From assembly GCA_020054205.1 (NCBI GenBank), contig JAGVLS010000004.1:124001-188000 (forward strand): a stretch of 64,000 bases of DNA, given 5' to 3'. The notes under the pieces were generated by a model. It saw nothing but the letters and a program-made list of their open reading frames with translations, was not told the origin of the DNA and searched no databases. The stretch's first letter is position 1. Each line of letters opens with the position of its first letter. Shown piece by piece: positions 1-9,159 of the stretch. Made by a program: the position numbers and the translations under genes. The stretch comes from Candidatus Obscuribacterales bacterium (GTDB lineage: Bacteria > Cyanobacteriota > Vampirovibrionia > Obscuribacterales > Obscuribacteraceae).

Positions 1-1
1 T

Positions 2-229
2 GATTGTCATGCTCGGGATATAAATGAAGAAATGAAACTAGCGGCGGCTGAAGCTTTAGCAGCTGTGATTTCACCTAATGAACTTAACGAGGATTATATT
101 ATTCCTGGTGTATTTAACCCAAAAGTAGCTGAAACTGTGGCACAAGCCGTAGCTAAAGCAGCTGTTAAATCTGGTGTTGCCCGCCGGGAAAGAAAAACCT
201 TGGATGATGGTATGTTAGGGTCAGATTAG
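2..229 (+). CDS. NAD(P)-dependent malic enzyme, C-terminal fragment
   Basis: The open frame enters from the left edge, so only the last 75 residues are present. They contain ARDINEEMKLAAAEALA followed by a segment around YIIPGVFNP and a basic SGVARR tail. This is the conserved C-terminus of bacterial malic enzymes, which decarboxylate malate to pyruvate with reduction of NAD(P). The first in-frame ATG at position 32 lies inside the conserved domain and is not the start. The catalytic and nucleotide-binding regions are outside the window, so cofactor preference cannot be judged. Confidence 0.85.
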   Translation, partial: DCHARDINEEMKLAAAEALAAVISPNELNEDYIIPGVFNPKVAETVAQAVAKAAVKSGVARRERKTLDDGMLGSD

Positions 230-322
230 AAATTATTTGCATTTGCGTTAATAATGTTTTGGCTATTATTAATTAGGGAATTTAATAAATAACAATAGAG
301 GTATAGGGGCTAGCTAGTCTTT

Positions 323-649
323 ATGGGTAAATGGATACAAAAAGTACGCCAAAGGCGTATGGAAAAACAACAAAAGCAAAGAGAAATTGAAAAACAAGAA
401 CGAAGGCAATTTGAAGAACTAGAACGCCGTCGCCGTAGAGAAGATGTAGAGCGTAAATTTTATGAAATGAAGATTCAAGAAAAAGTATTAGAAAAACAAC
501 ATGAAAAAGAACTTGAATATGAAGTGCTGCGTAAAAAGCAAGAAGAACAACGTATAAAAGCTAGACAAAAAGCACAAGAAGAGCAACAAGAAAAAAATAA
601 GCAGAATGATGTGGCTGAGGAAGACAAAACATACGATCAGTCAAGCTAG
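323..649 (+). CDS. Hypothetical highly charged coiled-coil protein
   Basis: This 108-residue protein is almost entirely Lys, Arg, Glu and Gln from about residue 8 to 92, with a heptad-like pattern that predicts one long charged alpha helix or coiled coil. It has no signal peptide, membrane segment or recognisable catalytic motif. It lies in a co-directional run of small unknown genes (about 12 bases before the next start), so it may be co-transcribed with the lipoprotein and TPR genes that follow. Low-complexity charged proteins of this kind give weak homology signals. The call rests on the clean start, the length and the neighbour arrangement. Function unknown. Confidence 0.55.
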   Translation: MGKWIQKVRQRRMEKQQKQREIEKQERRQFEELERRRRREDVERKFYEMKIQEKVLEKQHEKELEYEVLRKKQEEQRIKARQKAQEEQQEKNKQNDVAEEDKTYDQSS

Positions 650-660
650 CTTATAGATAG

Positions 661-1125
661 ATGCGTAGTATTTGTTTTACTGTTTTAATTCTTATAAGCT
701 TATCGGCATGTTGTTATGTCCATAATGCAATAGAGGCACCTGCATTTAAAGAAAATGTTGTTTTACTTTTGCGCGATAAAGGAATTGAAATTCAACCAAC
801 TATATATCAAATGAATGATTGTAGTCGTGCTGGTTTTTGTGAATTTGTAAGTGATAAAACTACTATCGATCAAATTGTGAAAGCTTTAAATTTAAACCCT
901 ATAGTTAATGGAAGTACTAAGTCATTGATAAACCAGCATGATTTAAAAGACTCAAATAATTTACTTGTCAAAAAATTTATGGACAATGATCAAAATATAA
1001 AAGGTTTTTCTAAAGAGGAAAAAACCCCATTAAAAGAAGCTGGCACTGCTTTTAGTTATATTTATTTATTTTTTGACCCAAATACAAATAAAGCTTGCTT
1101 ATTTGCTTGTTATTCTTATGGTTAA
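661..1125 (+). CDS. Hypothetical lipoprotein or secreted protein
   Basis: A 154-residue protein that starts with a short basic n-region and a hydrophobic stretch ending in LSAC-C at residues 14 to 18, which fits a lipobox. Membrane anchoring through a lipidated cysteine is therefore likely. The mature part has four further cysteines (about residues 54, 60, 146 and 150), compatible with disulfides in the periplasm, but no family is recognised. It is 16 bases upstream of a membrane-anchored TPR protein gene on the same strand, suggesting a shared transcript. Function unknown. Confidence 0.6.
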   Translation: MRSICFTVLILISLSACCYVHNAIEAPAFKENVVLLLRDKGIEIQPTIYQMNDCSRAGFCEFVSDKTTIDQIVKALNLNPIVNGSTKSLINQHDLKDSNNLLVKKFMDNDQNIKGFSKEEKTPLKEAGTAFSYIYLFFDPNTNKACLFACYSYG

Positions 1126-1141
1126 TTATTATAGGTAAACA

Positions 1142-2008
1142 ATGGAAGAAAAACCAACTAAAGAAAAACAATCGGATATAGTCTTGAATGAAGGCATAAA
1201 TACTTTTAACAGTGACTCGCTGAAGGCGAAGCCGATAAAGTCTATAGCAAAAGAAATTCCAGCAAATGCTAGCAATCAAAAAAATTCTAAGCAAAAAGAT
1301 AAAAATTTAAAAATAAGCATAAGAGCAATCATGCTTGCTGTTTGTGTTGGCATGCTTATTAATTTGTCATTCGGTAATATTCTCGATGAATTTTATTCAA
1401 ATTACATTACATTGATAGTTGAAAAAACAGCTGGTATACATAGTGCTCACTATGTTAGTAGCGTATATGAGCTTGCTAAAGTTTATGAAAGGCATAATAA
1501 ATTATTAGAGACGGAAAAGCATTATCAAAACGCTCTGCGTATAGCTCAATTGCTCAATAATGCCGATCAATTACAAATATTACAAATCAAACGTTCATTA
1601 GCTTCCATGTATTATGGAGAAGAGAATTATCAAAAAGCATATCCTTATTATTTAACATTTTGGCAAAACAAAGCTAAATTTCAAAGTTTAGATTGGCCAG
1701 TTAAACACATGTTATTTCGCCTTAGTTATTGTGAATTAGCTACAGAAAGATATGAAGATGCATTCAAACATTTCAATCAATTATATTCTATGAGTAGCCC
1801 GAAAGAAACAGATCTTTATGCACGTTTATCATTATGGGACTTAGGCTATGGCTTTTATAAAGTCCATAGATATGATGAGGCTATCACTATATTATTGCGA
1901 GCGCTCACTGAGTATGAACATAATGAAGGAGTTAATAGCACTACCGCCAATGCAATAAGAAATTTATTGTCTGATATTGAGCAGAAATCTAAACAAGAGA
2001 AAAGATAG
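1142..2008 (+). CDS. Membrane-anchored TPR repeat protein
   Basis: The 288-residue protein has a Lys-rich cytoplasmic N-terminus, one membrane helix at about residues 59 to 80, and then helical pairs with TPR character. Examples are YERHNKLLETEKHYQNAL, the YQKAYPYYL segment and the YEDAFKHF / YDEAITILLRAL units. TPR arrays are protein-interaction scaffolds; here the array is expected on the periplasmic side. The start is supported by AGG six to seven bases upstream. It is the last gene of a co-directional run and is followed by a long inverted repeat. Partner unknown. Confidence 0.7.
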   Translation: MEEKPTKEKQSDIVLNEGINTFNSDSLKAKPIKSIAKEIPANASNQKNSKQKDKNLKISIRAIMLAVCVGMLINLSFGNILDEFYSNYITLIVEKTAGIHSAHYVSSVYELAKVYERHNKLLETEKHYQNALRIAQLLNNADQLQILQIKRSLASMYYGEENYQKAYPYYLTFWQNKAKFQSLDWPVKHMLFRLSYCELATERYEDAFKHFNQLYSMSSPKETDLYARLSLWDLGYGFYKVHRYDEAITILLRALTEYEHNEGVNSTTANAIRNLLSDIEQKSKQEKR

Positions 2009-2016
2009 CTAGTCTA

Positions 2017-2099
2017 GATATAGATTGTTCACTAAGTAAAATCAAATTCTTGTTAGAAATGATTTTGGGTAAGAATAATCTTGATGAACAACCTATATC
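2017..2099. repeat. Long inverted repeat between convergent genes
   Basis: GATATAGATTGTTC at 2017-2030 pairs with GAACAACCTATATC at 2086-2099 in 13 of 14 positions. An inner ATCAA (2041-2045) and TTGAT (2081-2085) can extend the stem. It sits between the end of a plus-strand TPR gene and the end of a minus-strand gene, where a two-way terminator is expected. No T-run follows either arm, so a simple intrinsic terminator is not shown. Confidence 0.5.
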
Positions 2100-2124
2100 T
2101 ATCTATCTAGATCCGATAAGCTTA

Positions 2125-2349
2125 CTATTTAATAGTAGAAGTCTGTTTTGATTCTTCGCTTTTAAGATCTTTGTTTTTGTCTTCACTGCGTGAAGGTACT
2201 TGAGACACCGGTGCTGTAGAAGTAGAAGGTGCTATAGCTGGTGCTGTTTGTGGTGTGGGTTGAGGAGCATTACTACTAGAATTACCTTGTGCAAATGCAG
2301 CTGTACCTAGAAAACTTAAAGCTAATGCTAAAGTTACTACATTTTTCAT
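2125..2349 (-). CDS. Small secreted Pro/Ser/Gln-rich protein
   Basis: A 74-residue protein with a textbook signal peptide (residues 1 to about 20, cleavage after AFA) followed by a low-complexity tail rich in Pro, Ser, Thr, Gln and Ala and ending in charged residues. Such tails are extended and disordered, so the mature product is probably a small exported unstructured protein. The start has a strong GGAGG Shine-Dalgarno, and a good sigma-70 promoter lies at 2382-2411. The gene stands alone between divergent and convergent neighbours. No family recognised; function unknown. Confidence 0.65.
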   Translation of the reverse strand: MKNVVTLALALSFLGTAAFAQGNSSSNAPQPTPQTAPAIAPSTSTAPVSQVPSRSEDKNKDLKSEESKQTSTIK

Positions 2350-2381
2350 CTTGATTCCTCCGTTTTGATGACTGGTCGCAG

Positions 2382-2411
2382 ATTGTAGCCGAGCTAATTT
2401 TTTTTCGTCAA
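2382..2411 (-). promoter_or_regulatory. Sigma-70 type promoter for the small secreted protein gene
   Basis: On the minus strand TTGACG (2411-2406) and TACAAT (2387-2382) are separated by 18 bases that include eight consecutive A. Each hexamer matches consensus at five of six positions. Transcription would begin about 25 bases before the ATG at 2349. No operator palindrome is obvious. Confidence 0.55.
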
Positions 2412-2758
2412 TGGAAATTTCCCACTAAAAATCATCATGTTGCTTGACTCAGGAACCTTTAAACTAATGTTTCGTCATTATCCGTTTCCTCATTGCAAGC
2501 ATAATTAAAAATGAACATAAATCTACTAAAACGCTCTCTCTACATATATTTGAAGTGAAATATGGTCCTTGTATAAAATATTGACGAAAGCATGCCAGGT
2601 GGTGAAAAAATCCTAATTTGTAGCTGGGTGTATCCAAGAAGAAATAATAAATTTGTCAAAGTTTTGTAAAACACAAATTTATTCCGGGAACATCCATTTC
2701 GCTTCTCAGTCTTTACTTTATCGCTAGAACTATAGATTTATAACGAGATAGGTTTTAT
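2412..2758. other. Intergenic region without a recognised gene
   Basis: About 350 bases with no credible reading frame on either strand. The only structure seen is a 9-base inverted repeat, TAAATTTGT with ACAAATTTA, at about 2645-2684, close enough to form a hairpin. It could belong to the leader of the gene starting at 2759. Confidence 0.4.
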
Positions 2759-2944
2759 ATGAAAATTGATATGATGTACAACGAATATAATGAACCTATT
2801 GCACCGCTGATCAATACCGATGTTGATGATGATGAAAAAGATGGTTTAAGAGAAACGTCTCCCATTCAAACTGTTAATGAAAATTGGACATGGTCAGACT
2901 TGGTAAATGTTTGGGAAAAAATGCAAGATTTACCTAAATCTTGA
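2759..2944 (+). CDS. Small acidic hypothetical protein
   Basis: A 61-residue protein with an acidic stretch (DVDDDEKDG at about residues 21 to 29) and a Trp-rich C-terminal part containing NENWTWSDLVNVWEKM. It has no signal peptide or membrane segment. The start has a GAGATAGG purine run about eight bases upstream. It converges on the wecA-type gene, whose end lies two bases away. No family is recognised, and the small size keeps the call tentative. Confidence 0.5.
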   Translation: MKIDMMYNEYNEPIAPLINTDVDDDEKDGLRETSPIQTVNENWTWSDLVNVWEKMQDLPKS

Positions 2945-2946
2945 TA

Positions 2947-4176
2947 TTAACTGCTTTGATCAGGTGGTAAATAAGTAGATTCATTCTTATTGAGTCGCTG
3001 ACGATGGCGATTTAAAACTTCTGCAAAAAATACAGCCATAGCAATTACACATGCACCAATGGATAAATAATATTTTTCTTGGTGAACGAAAGTTGTGGCA
3101 ATTAAACCTAATAAAGCTGAGAATCCATATATTAAATAAGCTACTTTCTTTTGTGACATTCCTGTTTGAAGTAATCGATGATGAATATGTTCAGCATCAG
3201 GAGCAAATATAGATTTTCCGCGTGATACTCGCCGGATAACTGCCCAGGCTGTATCTAGCAATGGAAAAAACAAAATAAGCATTGGTAATAATACAGTAAT
3301 TACTGTTGCTGTTTTTAGTACACCAGTTATTGCTACAGATCCTAAAATAAAACCAGCTAAATATGCTCCAGAATCTCCAAGAAAAATTCGAGCCGGATTA
3401 AAATTCCATCTTAAAAAACCTAATAATGCACCAGCTAATACAGCTGCAATAAGGGCAGGATATGGATGATATGTACTAGCTGACATAGCAATAGCCCAAA
3501 TAGTAACAGATGCTATTGCCGATACTCCTGCTGCTAGCCCATCCATGCCGTCAATTAAATTTACAGCATTAGATATGCCAACCAACCATATTATTGTTAC
3601 TGGCAAAGTCCATGCTCCTAAATCAATGCCATAAGCTATATTGATAAAACCAAAGTGAATGTCAAAAGGCAGTGGAATTCTTTCGTTTATACGTACTCCT
3701 AAAGAGTATGCAGCTAAAGCAGCTAATACTTGCACCAATAATTTGACTTTTGCAGGAATAGACTCTAAATCATCAAGTAGTCCAAGTACAAAAATCAAAG
3801 TACCGCCAGCGGCAATGCCAGCTAATCCTCCTTCTTTAGGAAAACGGCCACCAACAGCCATCATAATTACTAATGTAGCAACAATACTTATATATATAGC
3901 TACACCACCCAAACGAGGGACAGCAACTTTATGAATACGCCTATCATCATCTGGTTGATCTACTAGTCCTAAACGCATAGCACGTGATCTGATTTCTGGT
4001 GTTAACCACCAGCTAATAGCTAAAGCAACCAGAAAACCAGGTATTTGTGTTTGATCCAAATGCCCATGAGAAAATGTAAATGCCCAAATAATACCTGCTG
4101 CCAAAAGCAAGAATTGAAATAGCCTAATTGCTACTGTAGATGGTCTTGCCTTTATGACTGATTCTGGTTTTGTCAC
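2947..4176 (-). CDS. wecA: Undecaprenyl-phosphate sugar-1-phosphate transferase (WecA/TagO/MraY family)
   Basis: A polytopic membrane enzyme that transfers a HexNAc-1-phosphate from UDP-sugar to undecaprenyl phosphate, the first step of surface polysaccharide or wall polymer assembly. The 409 residues have about ten membrane helices and the family motifs: [14 protein letters not shown] at 78-91, LDDLE at 134-138, [10 protein letters not shown] at 206-215, FLGDSG at 265-270 and a HIHH cluster at 330-333. It starts with GTG and overlaps the glyA stop by four bases (GTGA), so the two are translationally coupled. WecA/TagO is preferred over MraY because of the HIHHRLLQ motif and the non-dcw context. 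The acceptor sugar is not determined. Confidence 0.88.
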   Translation of the reverse strand: MTKPESVIKARPSTVAIRLFQFLLLAAGIIWAFTFSHGHLDQTQIPGFLVALAISWWLTPEIRSRAMRLGLVDQPDDDRRIHKVAVPRLGGVAIYISIVATLVIMMAVGGRFPKEGGLAGIAAGGTLIFVLGLLDDLESIPAKVKLLVQVLAALAAYSLGVRINERIPLPFDIHFGFINIAYGIDLGAWTLPVTIIWLVGISNAVNLIDGMDGLAAGVSAIASVTIWAIAMSASTYHPYPALIAAVLAGALLGFLRWNFNPARIFLGDSGAYLAGFILGSVAITGVLKTATVITVLLPMLILFFPLLDTAWAVIRRVSRGKSIFAPDAEHIHHRLLQTGMSQKKVAYLIYGFSALLGLIATTFVHQEKYYLSIGACVIAMAVFFAEVLNRHRQRLNKNESTYLPPDQSS

Positions 4177-5429
4177 TTTACCGATACCAGCTTTTGTTTG
4201 TATAAGGGAAATTTTTCACATAATTCAGCAACTTGTTTAAGTATCTTTTGATGATTAGCTTCGTTGTCTGGATTTTTTAATTTCTGAGCAATGCAAATAC
4301 CTATTTCTTTCATTTCTGGTACTCCCATTCCTCTTGTAGTTACAGCTGGAGTACCAAGGCGTATGCCACTACCAACAAATGGTTTTTGTGGATCATTAGG
4401 AATAGTATTTTTGTTAGTGGTTATTTTTACTGTTTCTAAAACATCACAAGCTTTTTTACCAGTCATATTTATTGACCTTAAATCAACTGTCATTAAATGA
4501 TTTTCTGTACTGCCAGAAACTATAGCTAAGCCTTCATTTATTAAAGTTTGAGCAAGAGTTTTAGCATTTTCTACAATGTGTTTTTGATATATTTTAAATT
4601 CTGGTTGTAGAGCTTCCTGAAATGCTACTGCTTTAGCCGCAATTACATGCATAAGTGGACCACCTTGTAGCCCAGGAAAAACTGCTTTATCAATTGCTTG
4701 AGCGAATTCTTCTTGGCACATTACTACGCCACCACGTGGACCACGTAATGTTTTATGTGTTGTTGTAGTAACAAAATGTGCATGAGGAAATGGATTTGGA
4801 TGTATGCCAGCAGCAATTAGTCCTGCAATATGAGCTATATCAGCCATTAAATAAGCGCCGACACTATCGGCAATTTCTCTAAATTTTGCAAAATCAATAA
4901 TGCGAGGATAATTGGTTGCTCCACATATAATTAGTTTAGGCTTGTGTTGTTTAGCGACAGCCGCTACATTGTCATAGTCGATTACGCCAGTTTCTTCGTT
5001 GACCCCATAAGCTGCCACATTGAACCATTTGCCGCTAATATTTACTGGTGATCCATGAGTTAAGTGACCACCTTGATCAAGTTTCATGCCCATAAAAGTA
5101 TCACCAGGATTGAGCATAGCAAATAAAACAGTTGTATTAGCTTGTGCGCCGCTATGAGGTTGAACATTAGCATGTGGTGCATTGAATAATTTTTTTACTC
5201 TTTCAATAGCTAAACGTTCAACGACATCTACAAATTCACAACCGCCATAATAACGTTTCCCTGGAAGACCTTCAGCGTATTTATTGGTCAATACAGAACC
5301 TTGTGCTTCTAAGACAGCTTCGCTAACGAAGTTTTCGCTTGCAATTAATTCTAGTCCTGACTGTTGTCTTATAAGCTCGTCTTTAATGGCTGCATATATT
5401 TCGGGATCGATTTCTTTTAAATTAGACAC
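4173..5429 (-). CDS. glyA: Serine hydroxymethyltransferase
   Basis: This PLP enzyme interconverts serine and glycine while loading one-carbon units on tetrahydrofolate. The 418 residues are the usual bacterial length and nearly every block is conserved, including [17 protein letters not shown] near residue 50, the PHSGAQAN segment, and [13 protein letters not shown] near residue 225, whose Lys forms the PLP Schiff base. The start [12 protein letters not shown] is typical of the family. It is the upstream partner of the wecA-type gene with a 4-base overlap. A cytosolic housekeeping enzyme; identification is secure. Confidence 0.97.
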   Translation of the reverse strand: MSNLKEIDPEIYAAIKDELIRQQSGLELIASENFVSEAVLEAQGSVLTNKYAEGLPGKRYYGGCEFVDVVERLAIERVKKLFNAPHANVQPHSGAQANTTVLFAMLNPGDTFMGMKLDQGGHLTHGSPVNISGKWFNVAAYGVNEETGVIDYDNVAAVAKQHKPKLIICGATNYPRIIDFAKFREIADSVGAYLMADIAHIAGLIAAGIHPNPFPHAHFVTTTTHKTLRGPRGGVVMCQEEFAQAIDKAVFPGLQGGPLMHVIAAKAVAFQEALQPEFKIYQKHIVENAKTLAQTLINEGLAIVSGSTENHLMTVDLRSINMTGKKACDVLETVKITTNKNTIPNDPQKPFVGSGIRLGTPAVTTRGMGVPEMKEIGICIAQKLKNPDNEANHQKILKQVAELCEKFPLYKQKLVSVK

Positions 5430-5532
5430 TCGTTAATACTCCCTAAGACCAAAAATATTAATAGCCTCTATTTTAGCTGTTTATATTCTTAAGTTCTACT
5501 ATAAAGTGGCGATAAAACTGATTGTAAGGGTT

Positions 5533-6354
5533 TTAATTGGTTGCATTGATTTGAGATAACAAATCAAGAGATTTCATTTTTTTGCTTGCTCGTAATTCAA
5601 TATAGTTCTTAATTAAGCGTTGAGCTGCCTGAATAGCTTGTTTGGTATTGGTTTTAATTTTGCTAGCAGTAAAGTCATCTATATTATTTTGTTCTTGTAA
5701 AGCACATATCAAATGTTTCCATACTAATGGACTAATGTAATTTTGTTTATTGTTTCCTTTATAAGAGTATTCGTGTTCTTCTGCAATAACATATTGTTTT
5801 GATATGTGACATCTCTCACATACAATGCCGCCACGTTCTAGATTGAAATTGGAGACGTTATAGTCTGTGAGTACTTGCCGGCAGCCTATACAATATGTAA
5901 GTTCTGGTTTGAAACCAAGAATTTCCAAGAAGCCCATTTCGAATTTTAAACAAAGCCATGTCGGATCAATAATACTTTCTGCTTGTTTAGCTAAAGCATT
6001 GATGAGATAAGCAAAAACAACCTCATTTTCATCCTCTATGCCTTGAGCAAAGTGTTGAACAATTTCAGCATAATACAATCCATAAGCTAATCGGGTTAAG
6101 TCTTTTCTCAATCCTGGAAATGTCTCAATACTTTCAGCTTGTGTGATAATTTCAAAAGTTTTTCCACTGGCCATTAATAATTTGTTGACATTTAATAAGT
6201 CAGCACGCCCAGCCATTTTCGTGCCTGGTTTACGAGCACCTTTAGCAATGCCTTTCAATAAGCCTTTTTCAGCACTAAACAAATTTAGTACTTTATCTGC
6301 TTCACCTAAAGAGAAGCCACCTATATTAATGGCAGTAATTGTATATGTAGGCAT
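5533..6354 (-). CDS. recO: DNA repair protein RecO
   Basis: RecO helps load RecA on SSB-coated single-stranded DNA in the RecFOR gap-repair pathway. The 273-residue protein has the N-terminal OB-fold segment (residues 1 to about 80), the helical middle with LTRLAYGLYYAEIVQ, and a four-cysteine zinc site at C155, C158, C179 and C182. It lies about 100 bases upstream of glyA in the same direction and diverges from the gene at 6504. It is full length with no sign of damage. Confidence 0.93.
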   Translation of the reverse strand: MPTYTITAINIGGFSLGEADKVLNLFSAEKGLLKGIAKGARKPGTKMAGRADLLNVNKLLMASGKTFEIITQAESIETFPGLRKDLTRLAYGLYYAEIVQHFAQGIEDENEVVFAYLINALAKQAESIIDPTWLCLKFEMGFLEILGFKPELTYCIGCRQVLTDYNVSNFNLERGGIVCERCHISKQYVIAEEHEYSYKGNNKQNYISPLVWKHLICALQEQNNIDDFTASKIKTNTKQAIQAAQRLIKNYIELRASKKMKSLDLLSQINATN

Positions 6355-6503
6355 TATTGTGCTGAAAATTTCAAGCTTGTCATTTGATTTATATCAGTTA
6401 TAAATAAGCAAGAGCAACTATTAAGAATAGCTAACCAATTTTGAATAAACAAAATTAAAAGGACTAAGATGAACCTATATCCTAACAGTAAGGAGTTATA
6501 AAT

Positions 6504-6977
6504 ATGACAAGTGCTACAAAGACGAAAGTAGAGACTAATTGGACTCTCACAAAAGTACAAGAAGCAGCATCAAAAGCAATGACCAGCCAATGTTTAGCTG
6601 TAAAGAATTTTATTGAAAAGCAAGGACCAGGAGTTTTTGCAGAATGGCAAAAAGTTTCAATTCAACCAAGAGTACAACACCTCAAAGCTACAGGTGTAAA
6701 GACTCCTTTTGAATTAGTTAAAGCAATGGCAGAATTTGAAACTAATGTATTTGGCAGCAAGATTAATATTTGGGGAGATGACAAGCTAGCTTCATTAGAA
6801 TATGAATCATGTGCTTGCTGGAACAACATTCAACAAATGGTAAAAATGACCGAAGAAGAAGGTAAGAAATTTGGTGAAATGTTCAATCAATCAATTGAAC
6901 TTATGGCTAAAGAATTTGGTTTTAAAGGCCAAGTTGCTTTTGAAGGCGAAAAAGCAGTAATTACTTTCACTAAGTAA
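6504..6977 (+). CDS. Hypothetical soluble protein, possibly ATC-hydrolase-like
   Basis: A 157-residue protein without signal peptide or membrane helix. AAGGAG eight bases before the ATG gives a strong ribosome site, and a perfect intrinsic terminator follows, so this is a well-expressed single-gene unit. Three cysteines are visible: C29 in the N-terminal helix and a Cys-Ala-Cys pair in the YESCACWNN segment near residues 99 to 101. The C-terminal FEGEKAVITFTK looks like a final beta strand. The length and the central pattern vaguely resemble L-2-amino-thiazoline-4-carboxylate hydrolase-like proteins, but I cannot confirm this. Function unknown. Confidence 0.7.
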   Translation: MTSATKTKVETNWTLTKVQEAASKAMTSQCLAVKNFIEKQGPGVFAEWQKVSIQPRVQHLKATGVKTPFELVKAMAEFETNVFGSKINIWGDDKLASLEYESCACWNNIQQMVKMTEEEGKKFGEMFNQSIELMAKEFGFKGQVAFEGEKAVITFTK

Positions 6978-7000
6978 TCACAATTAATTAACTCATCGAA

Positions 7001-7039
7001 CAAGATTGTTTTCTATTATTAGAAAACAATCTTGTTTTT
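7001..7039 (+). terminator. Strong intrinsic terminator
   Basis: A perfect 15-base-pair stem, 7001-7015 (CAAGATTGTTTTCTA) with 7020-7034, closes a TTAT loop and is followed by five T. It lies 24 bases after the stop of the gene at 6504-6977 and just touches the stop codon of the convergent gene. Confidence 0.92.
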
Positions 7040-7556
7040 AATTGGGAATTTGATCATCGCTTTGAACGTTGACAATTTTTATTCCTTGACCTTGTAAATA
7101 ATCTATTACATCTTGAGCATGTGAGCCAAGCGGCCAGAGAGGAATTTCCATATCAGCATAGGCAGCGTGTAAAACTACAGATGCTGAATCAGTAAATGGA
7201 TAAAATTCTGCATATTTAACATCATTAAGTAATACCATTTGTATTGATTGTTTTCTGCGTAAACGATCGATGATTTTTAAAGTAGCTTCATTATCATTAA
7301 ACTCGAGAGAAAATTCTTTTTTACTATCAGCTATTAAATTGATACCGATATATGAAAGATAAAATATGTAAGCTAATGTAGATAAGCCAATAATGACACC
7401 GAATAGAAATTGAGCATTACTTTTCAAAAAAATATTAATTGTGATGCCAAGCCAGGCTGTACATAAAACTAAACCGACAATAATGCATATAAGCATCGGC
7501 CAAAAGGCAGTCCTTTTGTAAGATTTGGCGTTAAGTTTGATTCCACTTGTTTGCAT
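7038..7556 (-). CDS. Hypothetical membrane protein with two N-terminal helices
   Basis: About 172 residues with two membrane helices (roughly residues 20 to 45 and 55 to 75), followed by a soluble part ending in a segment predicted to alternate strands and helices. The layout (hairpin of helices, then a small domain with RRKQSIQMVLLNDV) resembles PH-domain-like bacterial membrane proteins, but no diagnostic motif is present. A TTG at 7568 would add four residues. The ATG at 7556 is preferred because neither has a convincing ribosome site. The stop overlaps the T-run of the neighbouring terminator. It is upstream-adjacent to the CPBP protease gene on the same strand. Confidence 0.6.
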   Translation of the reverse strand: MQTSGIKLNAKSYKRTAFWPMLICIIVGLVLCTAWLGITINIFLKSNAQFLFGVIIGLSTLAYIFYLSYIGINLIADSKKEFSLEFNDNEATLKIIDRLRRKQSIQMVLLNDVKYAEFYPFTDSASVVLHAAYADMEIPLWPLGSHAQDVIDYLQGQGIKIVNVQSDDQIPN

Positions 7557-7607
7557 AATAAAGTCCAAAACATCTCTAACTTTATTTTGCCCCAGAAAAT
7601 TAATTTG

Positions 7608-9149
7608 CTAACTAGTTCCAAATATAACTAGAGCAATTGTAAAGCTACTTATATTCCATAAAGAATGTGTGATTATTGATGGAAACAAATTTTTTGATTT
7701 TTCATAAACTAAAGCCAAAATAAAGCCAATAGAAAGTAAAGGTAATGCTCCACCTTTATCAAAATGAGCTAATGAAAAACAAAGGGCGCTAATTAATGCA
7801 GACAATACTATAGAAAAGCGTTGTCTAAGTACTGCATAAAGAAACCCGCGAAACATAATTTCTTCGCAAAAAGGCGCTAAGATACCTATAGTAAAAGCAA
7901 TTATTAAAATAGGCAAAAATTGCCTAGAACTTGCTGCTTGAATTACCAAAATAAGAACTGGGTTATCAGAACCAGATGAACCAAAATAATGAGAAGCAAT
8001 TAGATGTGAAACAAATACTAAAGGTAATGCAGCACACCAACCTAAAACTCCAAATAGTATTATTTTTGTTATCTGATATTTCTTTTCAGGAATTTTAAGT
8101 CGAAGAGCTTGCCAAAAATTCAATTTATTTTTTCTAAAAGCAAAATACCAAATATATAAAATGCCAGGTATATTACTCAAAATATAAGTGAGACATGTAA
8201 GTAATGCTGCAAGCAATGGATCGGTATTAGTGATTTTCCAACTCTTCGCAACTAAATGCCAGCACCAACTAATTGTTATTTGAGTAGTAAACCAAGCAAG
8301 AAATACAATATAAACTGATTTTTTCTCTATATTTAGATTAAATGCATTATCACTGCCTTTTTTTGCAGTTGCAATATAGATGATAATGACAATAATACCA
8401 ATTAATCCAGCCATAAGAGCCGTTAAAAAGATAAGGGCTAATCGCACTGCTATTTTTGTGTAATGCTCTTCTAATTTAATTAGGTGTGAGTTTAACTTGT
8501 CGTGGTTTTTTGTTATGTGATAAAACTTAAGCAAGCTAACATCTTTAAACCAGCCTTTCATATATGGATAGGTACTGATAATTTCACAAGAATTTTCTTC
8601 AAAATTATTTTGTTCATTGCTGTAAATAAAAGCCAAGCAATTAGCTAATTTAGATATTTGTTCATCTTTTGAATTCTTAAGTTCGGCAATTAATTTTGTA
8701 ATATCGTCTTGGTATTTAGCTTGGTTTGTGCTACCAAGTAAAATAATAAGTTCCACTTTAGGATTGGTGGATTTATTATCTTTATGAATTGCTGTATTTA
8801 AAATTTTGTGTGTATCTTTAAATACAGCTTGTGAAGGAGCAAGAATTGATAAGTCTAAGTTCTTGTTCTGAGATATTTTCTTTGTTGAAAGATTTTTATA
8901 AACTATTTTGCAAGCTAAATCACATTTGAGTGGAATCTCAACTTTATTAGTAATACTTTCGGTACGCATACTGTGATACGAGCTCTTCGAATCTTTAGTA
9001 AACATCTGAAAGAAAAATTGAGATACAAATACAGAAGTAACTAAAATTAGAAAAAGTTTGGCTCTTCTTTGCCACTCGTTTTTCAAAATTATTGTTAAAA
9101 CTGCAGTTGAAATAATCAGGACTAACCAATAAGGCATAAAAGGCTGCAC
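7608..9149 (-). CDS. CPBP (CAAX/Abi) family intramembrane glutamic protease
   Basis: A 513-residue polytopic protein. The C-terminal half carries the three CPBP motifs inside membrane helices: EEIMFR at 429-434 (paired catalytic Glu and Arg), FSLAH at 458-462, and HSLWN at 495-499. These are the catalytic and metal-like ligands of Rce1/CPBP proteases, which cleave membrane substrates. The N-terminal half has one membrane helix and a long extracytoplasmic domain (about residues 60 to 230) with no recognised fold. CPBP proteins process peptides, release anti-sigma factors or give bacteriocin self-immunity; nothing here selects among these. GTG at 9149 or ATG at 9137 could be the start. Confidence 0.82.
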   Translation of the reverse strand: MQPFMPYWLVLIISTAVLTIILKNEWQRRAKLFLILVTSVFVSQFFFQMFTKDSKSSYHSMRTESITNKVEIPLKCDLACKIVYKNLSTKKISQNKNLDLSILAPSQAVFKDTHKILNTAIHKDNKSTNPKVELIILLGSTNQAKYQDDITKLIAELKNSKDEQISKLANCLAFIYSNEQNNFEENSCEIISTYPYMKGWFKDVSLLKFYHITKNHDKLNSHLIKLEEHYTKIAVRLALIFLTALMAGLIGIIVIIIYIATAKKGSDNAFNLNIEKKSVYIVFLAWFTTQITISWCWHLVAKSWKITNTDPLLAALLTCLTYILSNIPGILYIWYFAFRKNKLNFWQALRLKIPEKKYQITKIILFGVLGWCAALPLVFVSHLIASHYFGSSGSDNPVLILVIQAASSRQFLPILIIAFTIGILAPFCEEIMFRGFLYAVLRQRFSIVLSALISALCFSLAHFDKGGALPLLSIGFILALVYEKSKNLFPSIITHSLWNISSFTIALVIFGTS

Positions 9150-9159
9150 AGGATTTTAT

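Noticed and set aside
6354-6560. Minus-strand ORF of 68 residues upstream of recO
   Set aside because: It overlaps the start of the gene at 6504 on the other strand, including its ribosome site, and has no family features.
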